A stretch of 64,000 nucleotides of DNA from G963662605 sp963662605. GTDB taxonomy: Bacteria > Bacteroidota > Ignavibacteria > Ignavibacteriales > Ignavibacteriaceae. The stretch spans positions 1,860,001-1,924,000 of the forward strand of contig OY759785.1 in the NCBI GenBank assembly GCA_963662605.1, written 5' to 3'. Below the pieces are notes generated by a model. It saw nothing but the letters and a program-made list of their open reading frames with translations. It was not told the DNA's origin and searched no databases. A program made the translations under genes and the position numbers. Numbering within the stretch: position 1 is the first letter of the stretch; each line of letters starts with the position of its first letter. Shown one piece after another: positions 8,258-16,226 of this stretch.

Positions 8258-9574
8258 ATGATGTACAGAATAGTAACAATATTGATGGTGCTTGCAATGA
8301 GTACCACTTTCGCTCAAAAGGTGTTGACTACGCAGGAAGCGATTCAGATTGCCTTGCACAGAAACACCCAGCTTCAGAAGACAGAAGAGAATCTGAAGAT
8401 TTATCAATCCGACCTTAAACAATCCTATGGTTCATTGCTGCCGAATGTCGGAGCTTCCGCAACCTGGAACTGGCAGAAGAGTGATTTCCCGGTTGGGAAC
8501 ACAACCGCTTCGGTTGATTCAAGAACCTATTCAGTGGGCGCGAGTTCAGACGTTGTTTTGTTTGATGGATTGGCAAATTACAAGACGATTGCTAAAAGTA
8601 AGTCAAATCTGGAAGGTGCAAAATTAGATGTCGAGAAGCTTCGCCAGGAAATTGTTTTCCAGACTCTGAGCTATTATTACGATCTGATGAACGCTCAGGA
8701 ACTCGTTTCGGTGAAGGAAGAAGACGTAAAGTGGAATCAGAAGAATTATGAGATTATCGTTGAAAGAAATAAACTCGGCGCAATCACTCTGGCTGATGTT
8801 TACGCACAGCAGGTAAAACTCGGTAATGCCGAACTTGAATTGCTGAGAGCAAAGAACTCAGCTGAAACAATGAAAAATGATTTCCTCTATTATCTCGGTC
8901 TCGATGTGCTTGAGAGTTACACTTTTGCCGACCCAAATTTAAGTGCTGAATTGACAAAACACGGTGAGGCGGTTGATACTACCTATGGCGCTTTACAGTC
9001 CATGATTGAGAGTGCATTTCAGAACCGGCCGGACTACCTGAGTTCAAAATTAGCATTAAGCAGCACGGAATACGATCTCGGCATCGCTAAAAGCGGTTAT
9101 CTGCCGACTCTGTCTAATACTCTGGGAATCGGTTATTCCAATTCTTCAACAAAGGATCTTTTCAAAAACAGATATTATTCAGCCGGCCTTACGCTGAGCC
9201 TGCCGATTTTCTCAGGATGGAGAACCGAATATAAAGTTGAAGCTGCTACCGTAGCCGCAAAAACCAAAGAACTGGAAAAGAATGATCTTGAGCGCGAGAT
9301 TAAAAGATCCATGCAAAAGAATTACTTAGATCTACAGACGGCGTACAAACAGCTTGAAGTAAGCAAAAAGAATGTTACCGCCGCTGAAGAGAATAGAAGA
9401 ATTGAAGAGGAAAAATATTCCCTCGGTTCAACAACGTTATTGAACGTCCTGATCGCAAACAGCGATTATACCAGTGCCGTAACCAAGTATATCAATGCCC
9501 AATATGAATACAAGAAGGACAAGGATCAGTTGCAGTATTTGTTAGGTAATCTTAAATCGAAAAATTACGAATAA
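8258..9574 (+). CDS. TolC-family outer-membrane efflux protein
   Basis: The 438-residue protein has a signal peptide (residues 1-19, STTFAQ). It is built of two OEP repeats: LTTQEAIQIALHRNTQLQKTEE opening the first, and long alpha-helical hairpin segments around 90-230 and 300-430, for example KKNVTAAEENRRIEEEKYSLGSTTLLNVLIA, which is the classic second-repeat motif. It forms the trimeric exit duct that connects an inner-membrane transporter to the outside. It is the first gene of a five-gene operon; the adaptor starts 23 nt downstream. An AAGGA sequence precedes the ATG at 8258. The 289-bp upstream gap presumably carries the promoter, but I see no clear operator in it. Confidence 0.93.
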   Translation: MMYRIVTILMVLAMSTTFAQKVLTTQEAIQIALHRNTQLQKTEENLKIYQSDLKQSYGSLLPNVGASATWNWQKSDFPVGNTTASVDSRTYSVGASSDVVLFDGLANYKTIAKSKSNLEGAKLDVEKLRQEIVFQTLSYYYDLMNAQELVSVKEEDVKWNQKNYEIIVERNKLGAITLADVYAQQVKLGNAELELLRAKNSAETMKNDFLYYLGLDVLESYTFADPNLSAELTKHGEAVDTTYGALQSMIESAFQNRPDYLSSKLALSSTEYDLGIAKSGYLPTLSNTLGIGYSNSSTKDLFKNRYYSAGLTLSLPIFSGWRTEYKVEAATVAAKTKELEKNDLEREIKRSMQKNYLDLQTAYKQLEVSKKNVTAAEENRRIEEEKYSLGSTTLLNVLIANSDYTSAVTKYINAQYEYKKDKDQLQYLLGNLKSKNYE

Positions 9575-9597
9575 ACACATTAAAGGAGCTTTCGACA

Positions 9598-10875
9598 ATG
9601 CCGAAAGGAAATAAAAAATCGAAGAAAAAAGTAATCGTGTTCAGTGTCATCGGTGGATTGATACTCCTCATCGTTGCTTTGGTTATTTTCAAAGGAAATA
9701 AGACGGAAATTACTTCTGTCCAAACCGAAAAAGTTGCCCGCAGAACTATCACGAAAGTTGTTACTGCAACCGGTAAGATAGATGCAGAATTTAAAGTAGC
9801 CATTACTCCTGAGGTAACCGGCGAAATTGTATCCTTACCGGTAAAAGAAGGCGATAAGGTTAGCAAAGGTGCATTATTGATTAAGATTAAAGCGGATACC
9901 TATCTCGCGACCAAACAAAAATCAGAGGCTGCATTGCAGTCCGCCAAGGCAGAAGCCGCGCAGAGGAAAGCCGAACTTGATAAAGTGACCTATGACCACA
10001 AACGCACCAAAGAATTGCATGCAAAAAAATTGGCGAGTGATGCTGATCTTGAAGCCGCGAACAGCCAGTTGCTGACCAGTAAAGCTCAGTACGATGCTGC
10101 TCAGTCATACGTTATTCAAAGTCAGGCTTCGTTAAAAGAAACACTTGAACAATTATACAAGACTTCAATTTCTTCACCGCTCGCAGGAACGGTATCTAAG
10201 TTGAATGTTGAACTCGGCGAGCGCGTTTTGGGAAGCGGCTTTAGTCAGGGAACCGACATTATGACCGTTTCCGATCTTTCCAAAATGGAAGCCATTGTTG
10301 AAGTTGATGAAAACGATATTGTAACCGTAAAAATCGGCGATACCGCGAAGGTTACAGTTGATGCTTTCGGCGATAAGAAGTTTATCGGTGTGGTAAGTGA
10401 AATAGGTAACAGCGCGATTACTTCAGCTACCGGTACACAGAATCAGGTAACGAATTTCCAGGTTAAGATTAAAATCTTCGATCCGGATCAGAAACTTCGT
10501 CCGGGCATGTCTTGCACGGCGAATATTGAAACTGAAACAAAAACCAATGTTCTGAGCGTACCGATTCCAAGCGTAACAGCGCGTCTTGAGAATAAAGTTG
10601 AAGCAAAAGAAGATAATTCTTCAAGTGCGGCAACCGTTGTGAAGAAAAAAGAAAAACCCGATGAAATAGTATTCTTAGTACAGGGCGGAAAAGCAAAAAC
10701 CCGTGTTGTAAAGACCGGTATCTCTGATGATAACTACATCGAAATTCAGGAAGGTCTCCAGGCTGGTGAGGAAGTCGTTTCCGGAAGCTATAAAGCAATA
10801 TCCCGCGATCTGAGTGACGGTGCTGTCATAAAGGTTGAGAATAAAGGCGCGGGTAAATCGAACGATAAAAAATAA
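9598..10875 (+). CDS. MacA/HlyD-family periplasmic adaptor subunit
   Basis: The 425-residue protein has a lysine-rich N-terminus, one membrane anchor (about residues 13-33, VFSVIGGLILLIVALVIF) and then the adaptor fold: a lipoyl half-motif (TPEVTGEIVSLPVKEGDKVSKGALLIKI), an alpha-helical hairpin of about 100 residues (KSEAALQSAKAEAAQRKAEL...), the second lipoyl half (SISSPLAGTVSKLNVELGERV), a beta-barrel and a membrane-proximal domain ending near GEEVVSGSYKAIS. It links the TolC-like duct with the MacB-like transporter. A good ribosome site (AAAGGAG) lies about ten bases before the ATG, and the gene follows the tolC-like gene by 23 nt. A charged insert at about 340-355 (EAKEDNSSSAATVVKKKEK) is lineage specific. 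Confidence 0.93.
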   Translation: MPKGNKKSKKKVIVFSVIGGLILLIVALVIFKGNKTEITSVQTEKVARRTITKVVTATGKIDAEFKVAITPEVTGEIVSLPVKEGDKVSKGALLIKIKADTYLATKQKSEAALQSAKAEAAQRKAELDKVTYDHKRTKELHAKKLASDADLEAANSQLLTSKAQYDAAQSYVIQSQASLKETLEQLYKTSISSPLAGTVSKLNVELGERVLGSGFSQGTDIMTVSDLSKMEAIVEVDENDIVTVKIGDTAKVTVDAFGDKKFIGVVSEIGNSAITSATGTQNQVTNFQVKIKIFDPDQKLRPGMSCTANIETETKTNVLSVPIPSVTARLENKVEAKEDNSSSAATVVKKKEKPDEIVFLVQGGKAKTRVVKTGISDDNYIEIQEGLQAGEEVVSGSYKAISRDLSDGAVIKVENKGAGKSNDKK

Positions 10876-10893
10876 CATAATGGTAATTCTATA

Positions 10894-11616
10894 ATGAATA
10901 TTATAAATATTGAACATATCGCCAAAATATATAAAATCGGTGATGTCGTAGTACCTGCTTTGAGTGATGTATCGCTCCGTATAGACAAGAATGAGTACGT
11001 TGCCATTATGGGACCTTCGGGTTCCGGAAAATCAACTCTCATGAATATGCTCGGATGTCTCGATACTCCTTCATCAGGCAAATATGATTTCAAGGATAAA
11101 AGTGTCAGCGACATGAGCGATAACGAACTTGCCGAGATACGCAACAAGGAAATCGGATTCGTGTTCCAGACTTTTAACCTGCTGCCTCGTTCCGACGCTT
11201 TGCATAACGTTGAACTCCCGCTGATTTATGCGGGCATTTCATCTGCTGAGAGAAAAGAACGGGCATTTCAGGCGCTGGTTAACGTGGGACTTGAAGACCG
11301 CGTACATCATAAGCCGAATGAACTTTCCGGCGGTCAGCGGCAAAGAGTGGCAGTTGCCAGAGCTTTAGTTACTAATCCCTCAATCATTCTTGCTGATGAA
11401 CCCACGGGAAATCTGGATACGAAAACAGGTGAAGAGATCATGTACCTGTTCCGTGAGATTCATCAAAAAGGGAATACGATAATTCTTGTAACGCACGAGG
11501 AATTTATTGCCAAACACGCCGCGAGAATCATCAGGATTCGTGACGGTTATATTGAGCGAGATGAAAAGGTAGCTGACCGATATATCCCAAAACTCAGTTT
11601 CAGCAAATCCGAATAA
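10894..11616 (+). CDS. MacB/LolD-type ABC transporter ATP-binding subunit
   Basis: The 240-residue protein is a complete ABC ATPase: Walker A GPSGSGKST, Q-loop VFQTFNLLPR, signature LSGGQRQRVAVARAL, Walker B IILADEPTGNLD and H-loop VTHEE. The FQTFNLLP and TGNLDTKTGEEI versions are typical of the MacB/LolD/FtsE clade, which powers mechanotransmission across the envelope. In E. coli MacB the ATPase is fused to its permease; here it is a separate gene followed by two permease genes. It starts 18 nt after the adaptor gene and 15 nt before the first permease, so all belong to one transcript. Confidence 0.94.
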   Translation: MNIINIEHIAKIYKIGDVVVPALSDVSLRIDKNEYVAIMGPSGSGKSTLMNMLGCLDTPSSGKYDFKDKSVSDMSDNELAEIRNKEIGFVFQTFNLLPRSDALHNVELPLIYAGISSAERKERAFQALVNVGLEDRVHHKPNELSGGQRQRVAVARALVTNPSIILADEPTGNLDTKTGEEIMYLFREIHQKGNTIILVTHEEFIAKHAARIIRIRDGYIERDEKVADRYIPKLSFSKSE

Positions 11617-11631
11617 GATTGAAGATTACTT

Positions 11632-12882
11632 ATGATAAAACGATCTATAAACATTATTTTATTTGAATTGCGTGAAGGCCTGATAATTGCATTACAGGCC
11701 ATCCGTGCAAACAAAGTGCGCTCCGTTCTCACGATGATGGGAATTGTGATCGGTATATCTTCGGTCGTTCTGATGAGTGCCGCTATCAAAGGAATAGATA
11801 CATCCTTTGAGCAGGGCGTCAGTGCATTAGGTTCCGATATTCTGTACATTGATAAATTTGCGTGGTTCTCAAATACCGAATTCTGGAAAATCCGGAACCG
11901 CAAGAATTTGACAATGGCACAGTTCGAAAAATTCAAGTCAGCGGCACAATTACCGATTGCCATGGCTCCCGTAACGAACAGCAATCAGACGGTAAAATAT
12001 GGAGAGAACTCAGTGGAGAGTGTTTTTCTGAACGGTTCAACTTCCGATTATGTTAAAACAACCAATTTCACGTTCGATCAGGGAAGATTCTACAGCGATA
12101 TTGAGAGCAGAGCGTCAAGGCAGGTCGCGGTTATCGGAAGCGAAGTGTCAAAAAAACTTTTCCCGCGCGGAGACGCACTTGATAAAACGATAAAAATCAG
12201 GAATATTGATTTTAAAATTGTCGGTGTTCTTAGTGAGCAGGGAAGTTTTATTCTCGGTGCTTTCAACCCGGACAATCAGGTGTTTATCCCCATTGGGACG
12301 ATATTTAAGTATTTTCAGGATGAATTTCATAATACTATCACCTTTAACGTGCGCGCCAAAAATCCTCAGATGATTGACGAAACGAAAATTGAAGCACAAG
12401 GAATCATGAGAAAAATCCGCGGATTGTCCGTCGGACAGGAAGACGATTTTTCTATTAATCAATCTGAAGGTCTAATGAAAACCTACAATGATCAGGTCGG
12501 AGTTATCCAGATAGCCGGATTGTTTATTACTGGCCTTTCATTATTCGTCGGTGCGATCGGTATTATGAATATCATGTTTGTATCCGTTAAAGAGCGAACG
12601 AAGGAAATCGGTGTCCGTAAGGCGATAGGTGCGAAGAGCAGAACAATACTCGCTCAGTTTTTACTTGAATCATCAACAATATGTTTATCGGGAGGGTTGG
12701 TCGGGCTTTTGCTCGCGGTAATTCTCAGTAAGGCTGTGGATAAGGTACTACCCACTTCAATACAGCCCGGCATCGTTCTCGTTGCTATCGGCATATCACT
12801 GCTGGTGGGTGTCGTCGCCGGATTGGCTCCCGCGTACTCGGCAGCAAAAATGGATCCAGTTGACGCATTGAGGTATGAATAA
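11632..12882 (+). CDS. MacB-like ABC transporter permease, first copy
   Basis: The 416-residue protein has the MacB/FtsX layout: a short cytoplasmic N-terminus, TM1 (about 30-50, SVLTMMGIVIGISSVVLMSAA), a periplasmic core domain of some 220 residues, then three TM helices between about 290 and 410. The conserved FtsX loop reads IGAIGIMNIMFVSVKERTKEIGVRKAIGAK, and the C-terminus is KMDPVDALRYE. With the second permease it probably forms a heterodimer served by the upstream ATPase. The stop codon overlaps the next start by one base (TAATG), which points to coupled synthesis in equal amounts. The exported substrate (peptide, lipid, antibiotic) cannot be read from sequence. Confidence 0.93.
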   Translation: MIKRSINIILFELREGLIIALQAIRANKVRSVLTMMGIVIGISSVVLMSAAIKGIDTSFEQGVSALGSDILYIDKFAWFSNTEFWKIRNRKNLTMAQFEKFKSAAQLPIAMAPVTNSNQTVKYGENSVESVFLNGSTSDYVKTTNFTFDQGRFYSDIESRASRQVAVIGSEVSKKLFPRGDALDKTIKIRNIDFKIVGVLSEQGSFILGAFNPDNQVFIPIGTIFKYFQDEFHNTITFNVRAKNPQMIDETKIEAQGIMRKIRGLSVGQEDDFSINQSEGLMKTYNDQVGVIQIAGLFITGLSLFVGAIGIMNIMFVSVKERTKEIGVRKAIGAKSRTILAQFLLESSTICLSGGLVGLLLAVILSKAVDKVLPTSIQPGIVLVAIGISLLVGVVAGLAPAYSAAKMDPVDALRYE

Positions 12883-14105
12883 TGGAAATTAAAGAAACAT
12901 TCTTAGTAGCATTGCAGTCGGTTCGTACGAACAAACTGCGTGCAGGTTTAACCATACTCGGTATTACGGTTGGTATTTTCTCTATCATCGTTATCATGAC
13001 GATAATTACCATGCTGCAGAATACCATCGAGAGCGGCTTTTCTCAACTGAACAAGAACACGTTTCAGATTCAGAAATGGGAAGCTATGCAAATGGGGCCG
13101 CGCAACCGCGGGCGTAACCGTCCAGATATAACCATTGATGAATTCAACCGCTTTGAGGGCATGATGCAGAACGCGCTTTACATCGGTGCTGAACAATGGA
13201 AATTTGGAAAAATTATCAAATATCGTGATAAAGAGACGAATCCAAATATTCAGGTTGCCGGCATGACGACAGATGCAATTAAAACGAATAACTTTAAGGT
13301 CGAGTTCGGGCGTGATTTTCTCGGCACCGATATTGACTATGCAACAAAGACATGTGTCATCGGGCAGGATATTGTAGAAAAACTTTTTAACAATATTGAT
13401 CCGGTCGGGCAGACCATTCAGGTTGACGGAATGCCGATGAGAGTTATCGGAATATTGGAAAAGCAGCCGCAGCTATTTGGGCAGAGCAACGATAATTTTG
13501 TTGTTATCCCGATCAGTACATTCCAGGGAATGTACGGACGATACGATCAAACGGTGAACATTACCGTTATGGCAAAATCGAAAGAAGATTATAATAACCT
13601 TATTGAGGTTGCCACGGGACACATGCGCACCATTCGCAAAGTAAAACCGGGTGAGGATAATAATTTCTATATCTTCAGCAACGAATCTCTGATCAATCAA
13701 ATCAACGGCATTACATCCGGAGTTAAGATCGGCGCGATGGTGATCTCCATTATCGCTCTGCTCGCTGCCGGTATCGGTATTATGAATATTATGCTAGTAT
13801 CAGTTACCGAACGGACTAAAGAAATCGGTATCCGAAAGGCGATAGGCGCTAAAAGAAGAAATATACTCTCTCAATTTTTATTCGAAGCGATATTGATGTG
13901 TATCGTGGGCGGCATTATCGGAATTGTGTTGGGAGTAGGTCTCGGCAACCTTGTCGGTGCGCAAATAAATGCGCAGATGGCTATACCATATGATTGGATT
14001 GGCATTGGTCTTGGAGTATGTGTGTTCGTGGGCGTTGTGTTCGGAACCTATCCGGCATACAAAGCCGCGAACTTAGATCCGATAGAAGCTCTGAGATACG
14101 AATAG
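12882..14105 (+). CDS. MacB-like ABC transporter permease, second copy
   Basis: The 407-residue paralogue of the preceding gene has the same order: TM1 (about 24-46, AGLTILGITVGIFSIIVIMTI), periplasmic core with a basic stretch near residue 70 (MGPRNRGRNRPDITIDEF), and the three C-terminal helices with the loop AAGIGIMNIMLVSVTERTKEIGIRKAIGAKRR, ending LDPIEALRYE. The two permeases are clearly diverged, so this is an asymmetric transporter rather than a recent duplication. It starts on the last base of the preceding stop codon. The following metallopeptidase gene begins 36 nt downstream and may be co-transcribed. Confidence 0.93.
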   Translation: MEIKETFLVALQSVRTNKLRAGLTILGITVGIFSIIVIMTIITMLQNTIESGFSQLNKNTFQIQKWEAMQMGPRNRGRNRPDITIDEFNRFEGMMQNALYIGAEQWKFGKIIKYRDKETNPNIQVAGMTTDAIKTNNFKVEFGRDFLGTDIDYATKTCVIGQDIVEKLFNNIDPVGQTIQVDGMPMRVIGILEKQPQLFGQSNDNFVVIPISTFQGMYGRYDQTVNITVMAKSKEDYNNLIEVATGHMRTIRKVKPGEDNNFYIFSNESLINQINGITSGVKIGAMVISIIALLAAGIGIMNIMLVSVTERTKEIGIRKAIGAKRRNILSQFLFEAILMCIVGGIIGIVLGVGLGNLVGAQINAQMAIPYDWIGIGLGVCVFVGVVFGTYPAYKAANLDPIEALRYE

Positions 14106-14141
14106 AGTAATCGGGTCGGTGGTGTGACAGGAGAATAAGGA

Positions 14142-14954
14142 ATGAAAAAGTTTCTTCCGGCAATTCTTGTATTGATGCTCATAGCAATAGGTTATGAATT
14201 TCTATACGGTAAATTGTTTCCTTATTCTCCTATCATACTTGGATTTTCCAAATTTGAGTTGAAAAACGTAGTAGTATATGTACAAAAAGGGGCAGACTAC
14301 ATTGATGTTAACGGCTTCGATTCATTACCGGTACCTGTCGAAAAATTCCATGAGCTAACATTTAATAAAAAACCCGAGCTTTTTATATTCAGAGATAGTC
14401 TTGAATATATTCATCATGGATTTTCAAAAGCGAGATTCTGTGCTTACACGAGCGGTAGATTATTCATTTCTCCCTGGGCATTACGGGAATCAAAACAAAG
14501 TCTTATATCACTACCGATTTATATCCGCCACGAACTTTCTCATGTTATCCTATTTCAGCACAAAGGAGTTATTGACTCATTTCATTATCCGGATTGGCTA
14601 CTTGAAGGAATAGCGGTATATAGCGCTAACCAGATGGGGACTTCATTTTATCCTTCCAAAGCAGAAACGTACAAAGCTATAAAAGATGGAAACTTCATGC
14701 TTCCGGAGTATTTTAAAACGAGTAATGAGGATGGTGTTACACTAAAAGTGAAATATCGAATTACTTTTATGTATTCCGAATTTGCTTGTATTGTTGATTT
14801 TCTGATTAAGGAATACGGCAAGGAAAAGTTTCTGGTCTACATGAAAACACTATTCAATGATAATGACCATGACAAGGTTTTCCAGCAGGTTTATGGGACT
14901 GACTTTACAAAATGTCTGAGAGATTTTCGGCTATTTGTTAATGCTCAGAATTAA
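14142..14954 (+). CDS. Membrane-anchored zinc metallopeptidase, peptidase MA-like
   Basis: The 270-residue protein has an N-terminal hydrophobic anchor or signal (residues 3-22). The centre carries a gluzincin zinc site: HELSH at 130-134 (H130, E131, H134), with the likely third ligand E155 in DWLLEGIAVY. This arrangement, with WLxEGxAxY about 20 residues after HExxH, is characteristic of the peptidase MA family. Location should be periplasmic. The substrate is unknown. It follows the efflux operon by 36 nt with AGGAGAATAAGG before the ATG, so it may process the exported peptide or simply share the transcript. Its 3' end is 4 nt from the convergent murA stop. Confidence 0.8.
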   Translation: MKKFLPAILVLMLIAIGYEFLYGKLFPYSPIILGFSKFELKNVVVYVQKGADYIDVNGFDSLPVPVEKFHELTFNKKPELFIFRDSLEYIHHGFSKARFCAYTSGRLFISPWALRESKQSLISLPIYIRHELSHVILFQHKGVIDSFHYPDWLLEGIAVYSANQMGTSFYPSKAETYKAIKDGNFMLPEYFKTSNEDGVTLKVKYRITFMYSEFACIVDFLIKEYGKEKFLVYMKTLFNDNDHDKVFQQVYGTDFTKCLRDFRLFVNAQN

Positions 14955-14957
14955 AGC

Positions 14958-16223
14958 TTAATATTCCGCTCCGGCTATGCGTTGAATTTTTGCTCCAAGT
15001 GAAGCCAATTTTAATTCTAGATTCTCATATCCGCGGTCAAGGTGATAGACGCGAAGGACTTCAGTCTCACCTTGAGCAGCAAGGGCAGCTAATACTAATG
15101 AAGCGCTCGCCCGCAAATCGGTTGACATCACCTTAGCACCGACTAATTTCTTACTTCCCTTTACAATCGCGCTGTTTTCTTTGACGTTGATGTTTGCTCC
15201 GAGCCGGTTTAATTCCGGTACATGGGTAAAACGGTCAACATACACGGCATCAGTAATAGATGCAACACCATCGGCAGTAGACATGAGAGCAATCCACTGA
15301 GCCTGCATATCCGTCGGGAAACCGGGGAACGGGGCAGTAGTCACATCAACACTGCCGGCTTTTAATCCGGCTGCGTCTAACGTTATGGAATCATCATCGG
15401 ATATAATAGTAAAACCGCTGTCTTCTAATTTTGCGATAATCGCGTGAAGATGTTTCTCATTGCATTTTTTTACCGTCACTTTTCCGCCTGTTATAGCAGC
15501 GGCAATCAGCAGAGTTCCGGCTTCTATTCTGTCGGGAATAGTCGCAACATTGGCTGGATAAAGTTCATCAACGCCTTCAATTTCGAGAATGGAGGAATTG
15601 ACGCCGTGAATTTTTGCACCCATTGAGATAAGATATTCTGCGAGGTTAGTTATCTCCGGTTCCATCGCGGCATTGTTAATAATGGTTGTACCTTTCGCAA
15701 GAACTGCCGCCATCAGAATATTACCCGTAGCTCCGACAGAAGAGCGGTCGAAATTAATTTTTGCTCCTTTTAACCTGTCGGTTTTGGCAATGATGTAACC
15801 GCCTTCAAGTTCGATTTCCGCACCTAATTTTTTCATTCCCTGTAAATGCAGGTCAACGGGACGCGGACCCCACGCACAGCCGCCGGGGAGAGAAACTTTT
15901 GCAGTTCCATAACGGGCAAGTAAAGGACCCAATACATAAATGGACGCGCGCATTTTTTTTACGTGTTCATAAGGTGCTGTTGTATTAGTGATGTTGGAAG
16001 TATCTAATGTCAACGTATGTTCTTCAAACGAACTTACAACGCCGAGTTGATTAATCAACTTCGTCATGGTAAAAACGTCATTAAGCCGGGGAGTATTATA
16101 TAAAACTGATTTACCGGATGCCAGAATAGCTGCAGGAATGAGAGCGAGTGTCGCGTTTTTTGCGCCGCTGACTTCTACTGTTCCGTTCAGCGGAATTCCG
16201 CCGGTGATTATAAACTTATCCAT
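14958..16223 (-). CDS. murA: UDP-N-acetylglucosamine 1-carboxyvinyltransferase (MurA)
   Basis: The enzyme transfers enolpyruvate from PEP to UDP-GlcNAc, the first committed step of peptidoglycan synthesis, in the cytoplasm. The 421 residues match the normal length. The substrate-binding KN pair is at K22/N23 (SGAKNATLA). The catalytic cysteine is C116 in PGGCAWGPRPVDLHLQGM, so the protein should be sensitive to fosfomycin (Cys, not Asp). Further family landmarks are GATGNILMAAVLAKGTT and DLRASASLVLAALAA. It starts 3 nt after the kinase gene and so lies in one operon with a Ser/Thr kinase and a PP2C phosphatase, suggesting cell-wall synthesis is regulated together with that signalling pair. 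Confidence 0.97.
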   Translation of the reverse strand: MDKFIITGGIPLNGTVEVSGAKNATLALIPAAILASGKSVLYNTPRLNDVFTMTKLINQLGVVSSFEEHTLTLDTSNITNTTAPYEHVKKMRASIYVLGPLLARYGTAKVSLPGGCAWGPRPVDLHLQGMKKLGAEIELEGGYIIAKTDRLKGAKINFDRSSVGATGNILMAAVLAKGTTIINNAAMEPEITNLAEYLISMGAKIHGVNSSILEIEGVDELYPANVATIPDRIEAGTLLIAAAITGGKVTVKKCNEKHLHAIIAKLEDSGFTIISDDDSITLDAAGLKAGSVDVTTAPFPGFPTDMQAQWIALMSTADGVASITDAVYVDRFTHVPELNRLGANINVKENSAIVKGSKKLVGAKVMSTDLRASASLVLAALAAQGETEVLRVYHLDRGYENLELKLASLGAKIQRIAGAEY

Positions 16224-16226
16224 AAA

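Noticed and set aside
8210..8422. 70-codon minus-strand frame over the tolC-like gene start
   Set aside because: Mostly antisense to the signal-peptide region of the TolC-family gene, with no supporting features.
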